A stretch of DNA of 12,124 bases from Mycoplasmatota bacterium (GTDB lineage Bacteria; Bacillota_I; Bacilli_A; Izemoplasmatales; Izemoplasmataceae): contig JAFLJX010000050.1 in assembly GCA_022712785.1 (NCBI GenBank), positions 1-12,124 of the forward strand, given 5' to 3'. The position numbers and the translations under genes are program-made. Within the stretch, counting starts at the first letter, position 1, and each line of letters starts with the position of its first letter. Positions 6,522 to 12,124 of this stretch are shown here, in pieces. A model generated the notes under the pieces. That model searched no databases. It worked only from the letters and a program-made list of their open reading frames with translations, and was not told where the DNA came from.

Positions 6522-6552
6522 TAAATAAAAATCGTCCATTTCTGGACGATTT
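6522..6552 (-). terminator. Intrinsic terminator of the proline-type operon
   Basis: A perfect 9-bp stem (6529-6537 with 6544-6552, 6-base loop) four bases after the rocA stop is followed by TTTTATTTAT on the minus strand. It separates the six-gene operon from the regulator gene. Confidence 0.85.
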
Positions 6553-6556
6553 ACAT

Positions 6557-8113
6557 TTATAACATTTCACTAACTGTCTTAGCTTGCATATGCAGTTGTA
6601 AATAATCAGGTCCACCGGCTTTTGAGTCAGTTCCACTCATATTAAAGCCTCCAAATGGCTGATAACCAACAATTGCTCCAGTACATTTACGGTTAAAGTA
6701 TAGATTTCCAACATGGTAATCTTCCCTTGCCATTTCTAAATGCTCTCTGTTTCTTGATATGACAGCACCTGTTAATCCATACTCAGTATTATTAGCAACT
6801 TCTATAGCTTCTTTAAATGATTTTACTTTAGCAATTGCAAGTACTGGACCAAAAACTTCTTCTCTCATGATTCTTGCGTCATGTGCACAATCAGCAAATA
6901 TTGTTGGATTAATAAACCAACCTTCTTTGTCACTACCATCTCCACCAGCAACTAATTTACCTTCAGTTTTTCCAATTTCAATATATGATTGTATTTTATC
7001 ATAGGCTTTTTGATCAGTTACAGGACCCATAAAGTTCTTTCTATTACTTGGATTTCCTATAGTTAATTCTTTAGTTTGCTTAATAACATTAGCTAATACT
7101 TCATCGTATACATCTTCATGAATGATTGCGCGTGAACACGCGCTACATTTTTGTCCGCTGAATCCAAATGAAGCTTTAACAATTGATTCAGCTGCTAGTT
7201 CTAAATCAGCATCGTTATCAACTAAAATAGCATCTTTCCCACCCATTTCAGCGATAACTCTTTTAAGCCAAATTTGACCTTCATTTACAATAGAAGCATT
7301 TTTGTATATTAATTGTCCAACATTCTTACTACCTGTAAAACTAATAAATCTGGTTTTAGGATGATCTACCATATACTCTCCTATTTCAGGTCCATCACCA
7401 GGAATAAAATTCACTACACCTTTAGGAAGTCCCGCTTCATGAAGAACTTCCATAAATTTGTATCCTATAACTTGAGTTGTAATAGCAGGTTTAAGTAAGA
7501 CAGTGTTCCCAGCTACTACTGCGGCACATGTCATACCAGCAAGTATTGCAAGAGGGAAATTCCATGGAGTTATTACTGCTGCTACTCCAAGAGGTATATA
7601 CTTAAACTCATTTCTTTCTAAATTCCTTCTACTAATTATTTTTTTATCAGTTTGCTCTAACTCTAACATTTGTCTTCCGTAATACTCTAAAAAATCTATC
7701 GCTTCAGCAGTATCCGCATCCGCTTCAGGCCATGGTTTACCTGCTTCTTTAGTCATTAAAGCACTAAATTCATATTTACGTTTACGTAATATTGCAGCTG
7801 CTTTAAATAATACGTCTGCTCTAATTTGAGCTTTAACTTTTCTCCATGTTTGGAATGCAGTTAAAGCAGCATTCATTGCATCTTCAGCATTTTTTATACT
7901 AGCTTGGTGTATCTTTCCAATTACTTCGCTATGTTTAGCTGGATTTACACTAGTATATAAATTTCCTGTTTCAATAAATTCACCATTAATAATTAGAGGA
8001 TAGGTTTTTCCTAAATATCCCTCAACGATTTCTAACCCCTCTTCATATTTTTTAATTACTTCAGCATTATTAAAATCACCAAGTGGTTCTGTTTTATAAG
8101 AATATATTGCCAT
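6557..8113 (-). CDS. rocA: 1-pyrroline-5-carboxylate dehydrogenase (L-glutamate gamma-semialdehyde dehydrogenase)
   Basis: This 518-residue NAD(P)+-dependent aldehyde dehydrogenase oxidises glutamate gamma-semialdehyde (open-chain pyrroline-5-carboxylate) to glutamate. Motifs: TPWNFPLAI (N185, oxyanion hole), VLLKPA (K208), FTGSKNVG (G261), IAEMGGKDA (general base E289), GFSGQKCSACSR (nucleophile C323) and EEVFGPVLAI. The long N-terminus and the ending AGGPDYLQLHMQAKTVSEML are typical of the RocA/PruA subgroup rather than of general aldehyde dehydrogenases; length about 515 is normal. The ATG follows AAGGAGAT at ideal spacing and lies 15 bases after the stop of the flavoprotein gene. It is the last gene before the operon terminator. 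In this context it completes proline to glutamate; 3-hydroxy-pyrroline-5-carboxylate from hydroxyproline is an alternative substrate. Confidence 0.93.
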   Translation of the reverse strand: MAIYSYKTEPLGDFNNAEVIKKYEEGLEIVEGYLGKTYPLIINGEFIETGNLYTSVNPAKHSEVIGKIHQASIKNAEDAMNAALTAFQTWRKVKAQIRADVLFKAAAILRKRKYEFSALMTKEAGKPWPEADADTAEAIDFLEYYGRQMLELEQTDKKIISRRNLERNEFKYIPLGVAAVITPWNFPLAILAGMTCAAVVAGNTVLLKPAITTQVIGYKFMEVLHEAGLPKGVVNFIPGDGPEIGEYMVDHPKTRFISFTGSKNVGQLIYKNASIVNEGQIWLKRVIAEMGGKDAILVDNDADLELAAESIVKASFGFSGQKCSACSRAIIHEDVYDEVLANVIKQTKELTIGNPSNRKNFMGPVTDQKAYDKIQSYIEIGKTEGKLVAGGDGSDKEGWFINPTIFADCAHDARIMREEVFGPVLAIAKVKSFKEAIEVANNTEYGLTGAVISRNREHLEMAREDYHVGNLYFNRKCTGAIVGYQPFGGFNMSGTDSKAGGPDYLQLHMQAKTVSEML

Positions 8114-8128
8114 TTTATATCTCCTTTT

Positions 8129-9274
8129 CTATACTACATTACGTTCGTAAGTAGTTGTTCTGCTATTTTTAAATCTATCTATATGTAATTCTTTAATATC
8201 TATTGATGTAATTTCTCCCATTATCATTTCAGATAATAGTAACCCAGTCATTGGTGCAAACATAAATCCATGCCCGCTAAATCCACAAGCCATATAAAAA
8301 CCAGGTAATTCAGATGTATCACTAATAATCGGCTGTCTATCAGGACTATTATTGTATGAACCTCCCCATTGTCTTACTACTCTTAATTCTCCAAGTGGAG
8401 GTAATATATGAACTGCGGTTTTTGCCATTTCGTCTAAAAATTCATGAGTACTTCCTATATTATGCCCTTTAACTTGATTTGGTGTGCTTCTCCCCATAAT
8501 AAAACTACCATGAGGAACTTGTTGGCAATATATATTTAATGAAAAAGATATAACCATTGGTCCTTGTATATTTTCAATTGGTTCTGTGACAAGTATTTCA
8601 TGATTCTCTGAATATACAGGAATATCAATACCAGCTAAATCTCCTACTTCTTTACTATATCCTCCAGCTGCATTTACTACTTTATTAGTAATAACCTCTC
8701 TTTTGTTAGTTATCACTTTTTCTATTTTTTTATCTTTTACTATTATCTTTGTTACACTTTCATTAAAGAAAAACTTAACCCCTAATTTTTTAGCAGCAAG
8801 GTAATACGCTTCGGTTGTCGTAAACGGGTTTAAATGCCCATCAGTCGGACAAAATGCTGCACTTATAAATGCATCTTTATTCAAGTGAGGAACAATCTTT
8901 AAAGCTTCTTCTTTAGTACATTTACGTGCTGGAATGCCCAAACTCTGTTGGAGTTTAACATTCTCGTTAAATTGAAGATCTTCTTCTTCTGTAGTAGCTA
9001 CTATTAAGTATCCTTCTTGTTTAAATTCAATACTTCTTGGATAATCTAAAACTTCTTGCGCAGTTTCAAAGAAATCAACACTTTTTTTAGCTAATATACA
9101 ATTCATTTTACTAGACCATTGTTGTCTAATTCCTGCACCACATCTTCCTGTTGCTCCACTTGTTAAATACGAAGCTTCAAACACTACTATACCTTCCATT
9201 CCTTTTTTAGCTAAATTATAGGCAATTCCTGCACCACTAATTCCAGCCCCTATAATTACAATATTAGCTTTCAT
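8129..9274 (-). CDS. FAD-dependent amine dehydrogenase catalytic subunit (DAO family, probable proline dehydrogenase beta)
   Basis: The 381-residue flavoprotein belongs to the D-amino-acid oxidase/sarcosine oxidase beta (DAO) family. The FAD-binding GAGISG (9-14) follows the first strand, with E33 ending the second; RCGAGIRQQW (44-53) and the C-terminal GFYMACGFSGHGFMFAP flavin/substrate segment are intact. It would oxidise the C-N bond of a secondary amine. The five-gene set with an alpha flavoprotein and three Fe-S proteins resembles the dye-linked L-proline dehydrogenase complexes of Thermococcales (PdhB-type) and related HcnC or hydroxyproline dehydrogenase subunits. Adjacent rocA makes L-proline to pyrroline-5-carboxylate the best guess; hydroxyproline or sarcosine cannot be excluded. 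The ATG overlaps the end of the preceding gene by 11 bases and has GTGGAGG upstream. No signal peptide, so cytosolic. Family certain, substrate inferred. Confidence 0.85.
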   Translation of the reverse strand: MKANIVIIGAGISGAGIAYNLAKKGMEGIVVFEASYLTSGATGRCGAGIRQQWSSKMNCILAKKSVDFFETAQEVLDYPRSIEFKQEGYLIVATTEEEDLQFNENVKLQQSLGIPARKCTKEEALKIVPHLNKDAFISAAFCPTDGHLNPFTTTEAYYLAAKKLGVKFFFNESVTKIIVKDKKIEKVITNKREVITNKVVNAAGGYSKEVGDLAGIDIPVYSENHEILVTEPIENIQGPMVISFSLNIYCQQVPHGSFIMGRSTPNQVKGHNIGSTHEFLDEMAKTAVHILPPLGELRVVRQWGGSYNNSPDRQPIISDTSELPGFYMACGFSGHGFMFAPMTGLLLSEMIMGEITSIDIKELHIDRFKNSRTTTYERNVV

Positions 9275-9545
9275 CTTTACTCGCCTCCACTATGGATTTT
9301 AATTTAACTCCAGATATTAGCGGTCTTACTCTGTGTGTTTCAACTTCATTTAAAGGTATCTTTAAATACTTAGAAATCTCTTTTTGTAGCAATTGACCAC
9401 ATGTATTACCCTGACATGGACCCATTCCAACTCTAAGTATTCTTTTGATTTCTTCAAAAGATGTATAACCATCATTCATTATTGCTTCAACATCAGCCAA
9501 AGTCACATCTTCACATCTACAAATAATTATATTTTTTTTATTCAT
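9264..9545 (-). CDS. BFD-like [2Fe-2S] subunit of the amine dehydrogenase
   Basis: This 93-residue protein is a bacterioferritin-associated-ferredoxin-like (Fer2_BFD) domain. The cluster ligands appear as CRC (C9, C11) and GMGPCQGNTC (C44, C49), the C-x-C ... C-x4-C arrangement also found in SoxA- and HcnA/B-type amine dehydrogenases. It probably carries one [2Fe-2S] cluster and relays electrons between flavin subunits. The gene overlaps the ferredoxin gene upstream by four bases (ATGA) and the DAO gene downstream by 11 bases, so stoichiometric translation is likely. AAGGAGG precedes the ATG. In many relatives this domain is fused to the alpha subunit; here it is separate. Cytosolic. Confidence 0.85.
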   Translation of the reverse strand: MNKKNIIICRCEDVTLADVEAIMNDGYTSFEEIKRILRVGMGPCQGNTCGQLLQKEISKYLKIPLNEVETHRVRPLISGVKLKSIVEASKDES

Positions 9546-10021
9546 AATATCCTCCTTATCGTAACGAACTCATGTAAGAATTCAAGAGGTACACTTACTT
9601 CAATTAAAGCCGTTCTGTCAACTCTTGCTGTATATGTTACTTTAAGAACTAAAGCTTTACATACCACTTCTCCACTTCTATTCACACCATCCCAAACTTC
9701 ATCTTTTTTTGGTAAAGGTCTAAACTCGTACGGAAGTTTAAATCGCGCTTTATCTCCATCAATTTGTGCTGTTACTATAGCTAGCCCTGGACAGCTATAA
9801 ACGCAAATCCCACAACCAGTACATTTATTGAAATCAACAACTGGCGGAGTATTGATATCTTCACCTATATATATAGCATCAAACGGACAACTAGTAGAAC
9901 ATGGATTACAAGGTATTTCCTCATAACACTCCGTAATAGCTTTTGGTTTTAGTAACAACTCTTTACTAGGGAATCGAGATTTAACTTGTTCAATGCTTGC
10001 TACTCCATCTTTATTTAGCAT
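9542..10021 (-). CDS. 2[4Fe-4S] ferredoxin-type subunit of the amine dehydrogenase
   Basis: I place the start at the ATG at 10021 (159 residues) because GAGGG lies six bases upstream; a TTG five codons earlier has no separate ribosome-binding site. The first cluster would use C32, C38, C41 and C45 (C-x5-C-x2-C-x3-CP, longer than usual between the first two). The second has the classical C67-x2-C-x2-C-x3-CP in KCTGCGICVYSCP. The two canonical 'CP' elements suggest two [4Fe-4S] clusters. The C-terminal half (about 90-159) has no recognised fold and may be a docking domain. The start overlaps the alpha-subunit stop by 11 bases, and the stop overlaps the next start by four. It probably hands electrons from the flavin subunits to a cellular acceptor. 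Cytosolic. Confidence 0.85.
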   Translation of the reverse strand: MLNKDGVASIEQVKSRFPSKELLLKPKAITECYEEIPCNPCSTSCPFDAIYIGEDINTPPVVDFNKCTGCGICVYSCPGLAIVTAQIDGDKARFKLPYEFRPLPKKDEVWDGVNRSGEVVCKALVLKVTYTARVDRTALIEVSVPLEFLHEFVTIRRIL

Positions 10022-11105
10022 CTTGATCCCTCGCAATCTCTTTTAAACCATTTCTAGTCTTTTCTCCAAAAGGTCCACTTCGTAAATTTTCTAATTGAGA
10101 TTTAAAGTTTATATATAAATCATCATAGTTTTCATGCTTGAATCCTAAGTCTTTTGCAACTATCAGTCCAGTTAAATAACCTTCTACTATAGCGCTACTT
10201 GCTTCTTCTACACCACAAACATCACCTGCAACATATACATTTTTAACTGAAGTTTCATGATGCTCATCAATGTATGGCACAAGTCCACCTAAACTGTTAA
10301 CATATTTCATATCAACATCAATCATGCTTAGTAAATTTGATAAAGGACTAAGTCCAACACTTATACATAAAGAATCAACTTCGATTATTTTTTCAGTTCC
10401 TTCAATATAGTTCCAGTTTCCGTCTAATTCACTTATTTCTATACTTTCTAAATATTCAGTTCCGTTAGCTTTTTTGATAGAGTGTGAAGTTAAAATATTA
10501 ACACCAAGCCTTTTAAGTTTAGACGCATGAACTTTATATCCGCCTATCTTGTTAGAGGCCTCTATAACACATTTGACATTAACTCCAGCTTGCATTAATT
10601 GATAACTCACAATTAATCCAATATTCCCAGAGCCAACCATCACTACATCATGCCCAGGTAACACCCCGTTAACGTTCATTAATGTTTGAACAGCTCCTGC
10701 ACCATATATTCCTGGAAGATCATTATTAGGAAAAGCAAGTACTTTTTCACTAGCACCTGTTGCAATTATTATAGCTTTTGTTTGAACTTTAATATATTTG
10801 TCATTATGTAATAAAGAAATTACTTTATCTTTGTATAAACCAACAACAGTTGTATCAGTCATAACTTCAATCATACTAGGATATTTTAATACATCATCAA
10901 CTAATATTTTAGCAATGTCTATACCTCGTGTTTTTGCATATTGTTTTTCACTTCCAAAAAACATATGTGTCTGTTTTACTAATTGACCACCAAGTTTAAA
11001 ATCACGTTCCACTACCAAAGAACTAAGACCTGATTCTGCGGCTAATTTTGCAGCTGATAGTCCAGCAGGCCCACCACCAATTATTACTAGATCTTTATTA
11101 ATCAT
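10011..11105 (-). CDS. FAD/NAD(P)-binding alpha subunit of the amine dehydrogenase
   Basis: A two-dinucleotide-binding flavoprotein, placed from the ATG at 11105 (364 residues), which has AAAGGTGATC upstream; the start overlaps the preceding gene by eight bases. The N-terminal FAD motif IIGGGPAG (10-15) is followed by a CxxC-free central part, a second Rossmann motif VGSGNIG (about 158-163) and the FAD-contact motif VYVAGD (about 290-295). No redox-active CxxC is present, so it is not a thioredoxin reductase. It resembles HcnB/PdhA-type alpha subunits, which pair with the DAO-family beta subunit; in the Thermococcales enzymes the alpha subunit carries an NADH-oxidising activity. Here it sits second in the operon, between the [2Fe-2S] and ferredoxin genes. 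It may pass electrons between the clusters and NAD(P), a role not shown by sequence. Length is slightly shorter than fused relatives because the BFD domain is a separate gene. Confidence 0.87.
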   Translation of the reverse strand: MINKDLVIIGGGPAGLSAAKLAAESGLSSLVVERDFKLGGQLVKQTHMFFGSEKQYAKTRGIDIAKILVDDVLKYPSMIEVMTDTTVVGLYKDKVISLLHNDKYIKVQTKAIIIATGASEKVLAFPNNDLPGIYGAGAVQTLMNVNGVLPGHDVVMVGSGNIGLIVSYQLMQAGVNVKCVIEASNKIGGYKVHASKLKRLGVNILTSHSIKKANGTEYLESIEISELDGNWNYIEGTEKIIEVDSLCISVGLSPLSNLLSMIDVDMKYVNSLGGLVPYIDEHHETSVKNVYVAGDVCGVEEASSAIVEGYLTGLIVAKDLGFKHENYDDLYINFKSQLENLRSGPFGEKTRNGLKEIARDQDAK

Positions 11106-11406
11106 ATAGATCACCTTTATTGGTTTGAGTTTTAACAACCATTCCTTCTTTTAATAAAGTAACACAAGTTCTAATATTAGGTTTCCCGTCAACTATCATA
11201 TTGCATGAAGCACAGTTCCCAATTGCACAGTAAAATCCTCTTGGTCTTTTAAGATGGATACTATGACTTAACGTTTTTACTCCTATCGCATGCAATGCAG
11301 ATGCAATAGTATCTCCTTCATAACCACTTACCTTTTTCCCATCATAAATAAACTCTAATTTGGGTTTTTCTTCAAATGTTAAAATAGGATGTTCTTTAAT
11401 TCGCAT
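11098..11406 (-). CDS. SoxA-N/HcnA-like [2Fe-2S] subunit of the amine dehydrogenase
   Basis: The 102-residue first gene of the operon is a plant-type [2Fe-2S] domain (Fer2_4-like). The ligands are in FYCAIGNCASC plus a later RTC: C60-x4-C65-x2-C68-x12-C81, preceded by the beta-grasp feature VSGYEGDTIASALHA (26-40). Equivalent domains form the N-terminus of sarcosine oxidase alpha and the HcnA subunit of hydrogen cyanide synthase. The ATG has AGAGGTGA five to six bases upstream and the stop lies within the next start region (eight-base overlap). It follows the extended -10 promoter and cre-like site near 11,480-11,500. It likely supplies one [2Fe-2S] cluster in electron transfer within the complex. 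No HCN synthase context is present. Confidence 0.87.
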   Translation of the reverse strand: MRIKEHPILTFEEKPKLEFIYDGKKVSGYEGDTIASALHAIGVKTLSHSIHLKRPRGFYCAIGNCASCNMIVDGKPNIRTCVTLLKEGMVVKTQTNKGDLYD

Positions 11407-11442
11407 TTCGTCACCTCTGTATCAAATTATTTTCTGTTTTAA

Positions 11443-11474
11443 TTGCTTAGAATTTTAATGTGAAAATCTCCTAA
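11443..11474 (-). promoter_or_regulatory. Possible hairpin in the 5' leader of the dehydrogenase operon
   Basis: On the minus strand, a 7-bp helix with one G-U pair (the CTTAGGA and TTCTAAG arms), extended by an internal T/A stem, would form at the start of the transcript, before the ribosome-binding site. No T-run follows, so it is not a terminator. It may stabilise the mRNA or be incidental. Confidence 0.25.
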
Positions 11475-11478
11475 GATT

Positions 11479-11487
11479 ATTATATCA
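11479..11487 (-). promoter_or_regulatory. Extended -10 promoter of the proline-type dehydrogenase operon
   Basis: The minus strand reads TGATATAAT, a perfect extended -10, about 70 bases upstream of the first ATG (11406). The -35 region is poor, the same pattern as at tdh. Confidence 0.6.
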
Positions 11488-11500
11488 TAAAGCGCTTACA
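11488..11500 (-). promoter_or_regulatory. cre-like (CcpA) operator abutting the promoter
   Basis: The 13 bases TGTAAGCGCTTTA on the minus strand fit the catabolite-responsive element pattern (WTGNAANCGNWNNCW) with one mismatch in either orientation. The site directly abuts the extended -10 at 11479-11487 and overlaps where sigma would sit, so CcpA binding would repress. A role in carbon catabolite repression of proline-type catabolism is inference from position. Confidence 0.55.
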
Positions 11501-11516
11501 TTAAAAGAATTTTCAA

Positions 11517-11541
11517 GAAAAAAATGCATAAAATATGCACT
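11517..11541 (-). terminator. Intrinsic terminator of the amidohydrolase gene
   Basis: An 8-bp stem with one G-U pair (11523-11530 with 11534-11541, 3-base loop) begins right after the amidohydrolase stop at 11542-11544 and is followed by seven T on the minus strand. It separates the preceding unit from the dehydrogenase operon. Confidence 0.75.
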
Positions 11542-11790
11542 CTATCTTTGATGTACTATTTGTCCGTCAATTATAACCATTTTAGGTCTAGTCATTATAT
11601 CAAATATAGGCCCATCCCATATAACTATATCTGCGTCTTTCCCTACTTCTAATGATCCAACTCTGTCTTCAATACCATTTATACTAGCAGCTGTAATAGT
11701 TAAAGCTTTTAGAGCTTCAAATTCACCTAAACCTTCTTTAATAAATAGAGCAGCTTGAACCAAAGTAGTATCTAAAGTTATCACTGGGTG
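11542..11790 (-). CDS. Amidohydrolase, C-terminal fragment (5' part lost at the junction)
   Basis: The last 83 residues of an imidazolonepropionase/prolidase-like amidohydrolase are present: HPVITLDTTLVQAA, GLGEFEALKALTITAA, then GIEDRVGSLEVGKDADIVIWDG, where the last is the conserved C-terminal beta-sandwich return. Most of a gene that is normally about 380-400 residues is missing. The codon before HPV would be Asp (DHPV) in relatives, but here the sequence switches to GC-rich DNA, so the start codon in the track region upstream (near 11,823) is an artefact of the junction. It is the end of an upstream unit, closed by its own terminator. The substrate is not determinable; being next to a proline-type operon makes a dipeptide (Xaa-Pro) a guess only. 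Confidence 0.8.
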   Translation of the reverse strand, partial: HPVITLDTTLVQAALFIKEGLGEFEALKALTITAASINGIEDRVGSLEVGKDADIVIWDGPIFDIMTRPKMVIIDGQIVHQR

Positions 11791-11935
11791 CGAAGGCCCC
11801 GACCACGCGCCGACCTTTATCATTCGCGTTACCGTCGAAGGTTTTGATCCCGAAAGTGGTCAAGGCGGGTCGCGGCGCGCCGCTGAACAAACTGCCGCAC
11901 TCGCCCTGCTGGCGCAATTGGAGAACACGGCATGA
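11791..11935 (+). CDS. rnc: Ribonuclease III, C-terminal end (foreign GC-rich DNA)
   Basis: The frame beginning with GAA at 11792 encodes the last 47 residues of RNase III: EGPDHAPTFIIRVTVEGFDP is the conserved start of the double-stranded RNA-binding domain region (GPDHAP...), followed by GSRRAAEQTAALALLAQLE, the final helix. The stop overlaps the era start by four bases (ATGA), the usual rnc-era order. Composition is GC-rich with GC-ending codons, unlike everything to the left. The style is alphaproteobacterial. The 5' part is absent because of the junction. Confidence 0.85.
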
Positions 11936-12124
11936 CAGGAGAAAACCCCCGGTGTGGTTTTATCGCCGTACTCGGTGCACCCAACGCCGGCAAATCGACC
12001 CTGGTCAACCGCTTGGTGGGGGGCAAGGTTTCCATCGTCTCACCCAAGGTGCAAACCACCCGCGCCCGCGTCATGGGCATCGCCGTGCAAGGCGACGCGC
12101 AGCTGGTCTTCATCGACACGCCGG
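11932..12124 (+). CDS. era: GTPase Era, N-terminal part (runs off the window)
   Basis: The first 64 residues of Era, an essential GTPase in 16S rRNA maturation and 30S assembly. G1 is GAPNAGKST (15-23), the switch region is SPKVQTTRARVMGI (near 36-49), and G3 begins at FIDTP at the very end. The ATG at 11932 lies in the rnc stop (ATGA overlap). The gene is cut by the end of the window. It is GC-rich and alphaproteobacterial in style (RARVMGI), so not from the same genome as the rest. Confidence 0.93.
   Translation, partial: MTGENPRCGFIAVLGAPNAGKSTLVNRLVGGKVSIVSPKVQTTRARVMGIAVQGDAQLVFIDTP

Noticed and set aside
1..11790. Alternative genetic code (UGA = Trp) suggested by low GC
   Set aside because: Tryptophans are encoded by TGG, and TGA ends the ferredoxin gene exactly in an ATGA overlap with the next start, so the standard code applies.
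11542..11823. Amidohydrolase start at about 11,823
   Set aside because: The first ~11 residues come from foreign GC-rich DNA past the junction, so they are not part of the native protein.
11829..12119. Minus-strand ORF opposite rnc/era
   Set aside because: GC-rich antisense shadow of genuine plus-strand rnc and era reading frames; low-complexity basic translation.
1..12124. CRISPR array, tRNA/rRNA genes, insertion sequences
   Set aside because: No regular repeat-spacer pattern, tRNA-like cloverleaf, rRNA stretch or transposase was found on either strand.

Overview
Most of this window (about 1-11,790) is AT-rich DNA with nearly every gene on the minus strand. Ribosome-binding sites are strong (AAGGAGG-like), genes overlap by a few bases, intrinsic hairpin-plus-T-run terminators follow most units, and TGA is used as a stop. 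With a CcpA/cre-like site and a PlcR/NprR-type regulator, this points to a low-GC Gram-positive bacterium (Bacillota: a Clostridia relative or a deep-branching Haloplasma/Izemoplasma-type lineage). The species cannot be named. The last ~334 bases are different: GC-rich, plus-strand, and encoding the 3' end of rnc and the 5' part of era in an alphaproteobacterial style. The switch is abrupt at 11,790/11,791, inside an amidohydrolase gene, so the contig is most likely chimeric.

Layout, low to high coordinate (reverse of transcription for minus-strand units): (a) 28-1056, a membrane-anchored endonuclease/exonuclease/phosphatase-fold protein. (b) 1159-2360, an HNH endonuclease followed by a 73-residue protein, with its own promoter and a long hairpin terminator; possibly a small restriction or defence module. 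(c) 2561-4808, tdh-kbl, the two-step conversion of threonine to glycine and acetyl-CoA. (d) 4857-5182, a 326-base gap holding a promoter, a structured RNA candidate ending in a strong terminator, and a second promoter next to tdh. (e) 5183-6454, an XRE-HTH plus TPR-like regulator. (f) 6557-11406, a six-gene operon for a multi-subunit flavin/iron-sulfur amine (probably proline) dehydrogenase plus 1-pyrroline-5-carboxylate dehydrogenase. (g) 11542-11790, the C-terminal end of an amidohydrolase with its terminator. (h) 11791-12124, the foreign rnc-era piece.

Units (c) and (f) together describe amino-acid catabolism. Threonine would go through Tdh and Kbl. Proline would go through a split FAD/Fe-S dehydrogenase to pyrroline-5-carboxylate and through RocA to glutamate. 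The proline-type operon has a cre-like site abutting its extended -10 promoter, suggesting carbon catabolite control. The regulator between the two units is a natural candidate to control either.

The observations most worth a second look are the structured RNA upstream of tdh (two helices in pseudoknot order, then a terminator), the repeated TGnTATAAT extended -10 promoters, the HNH plus small-protein pair, and the chimeric junction.
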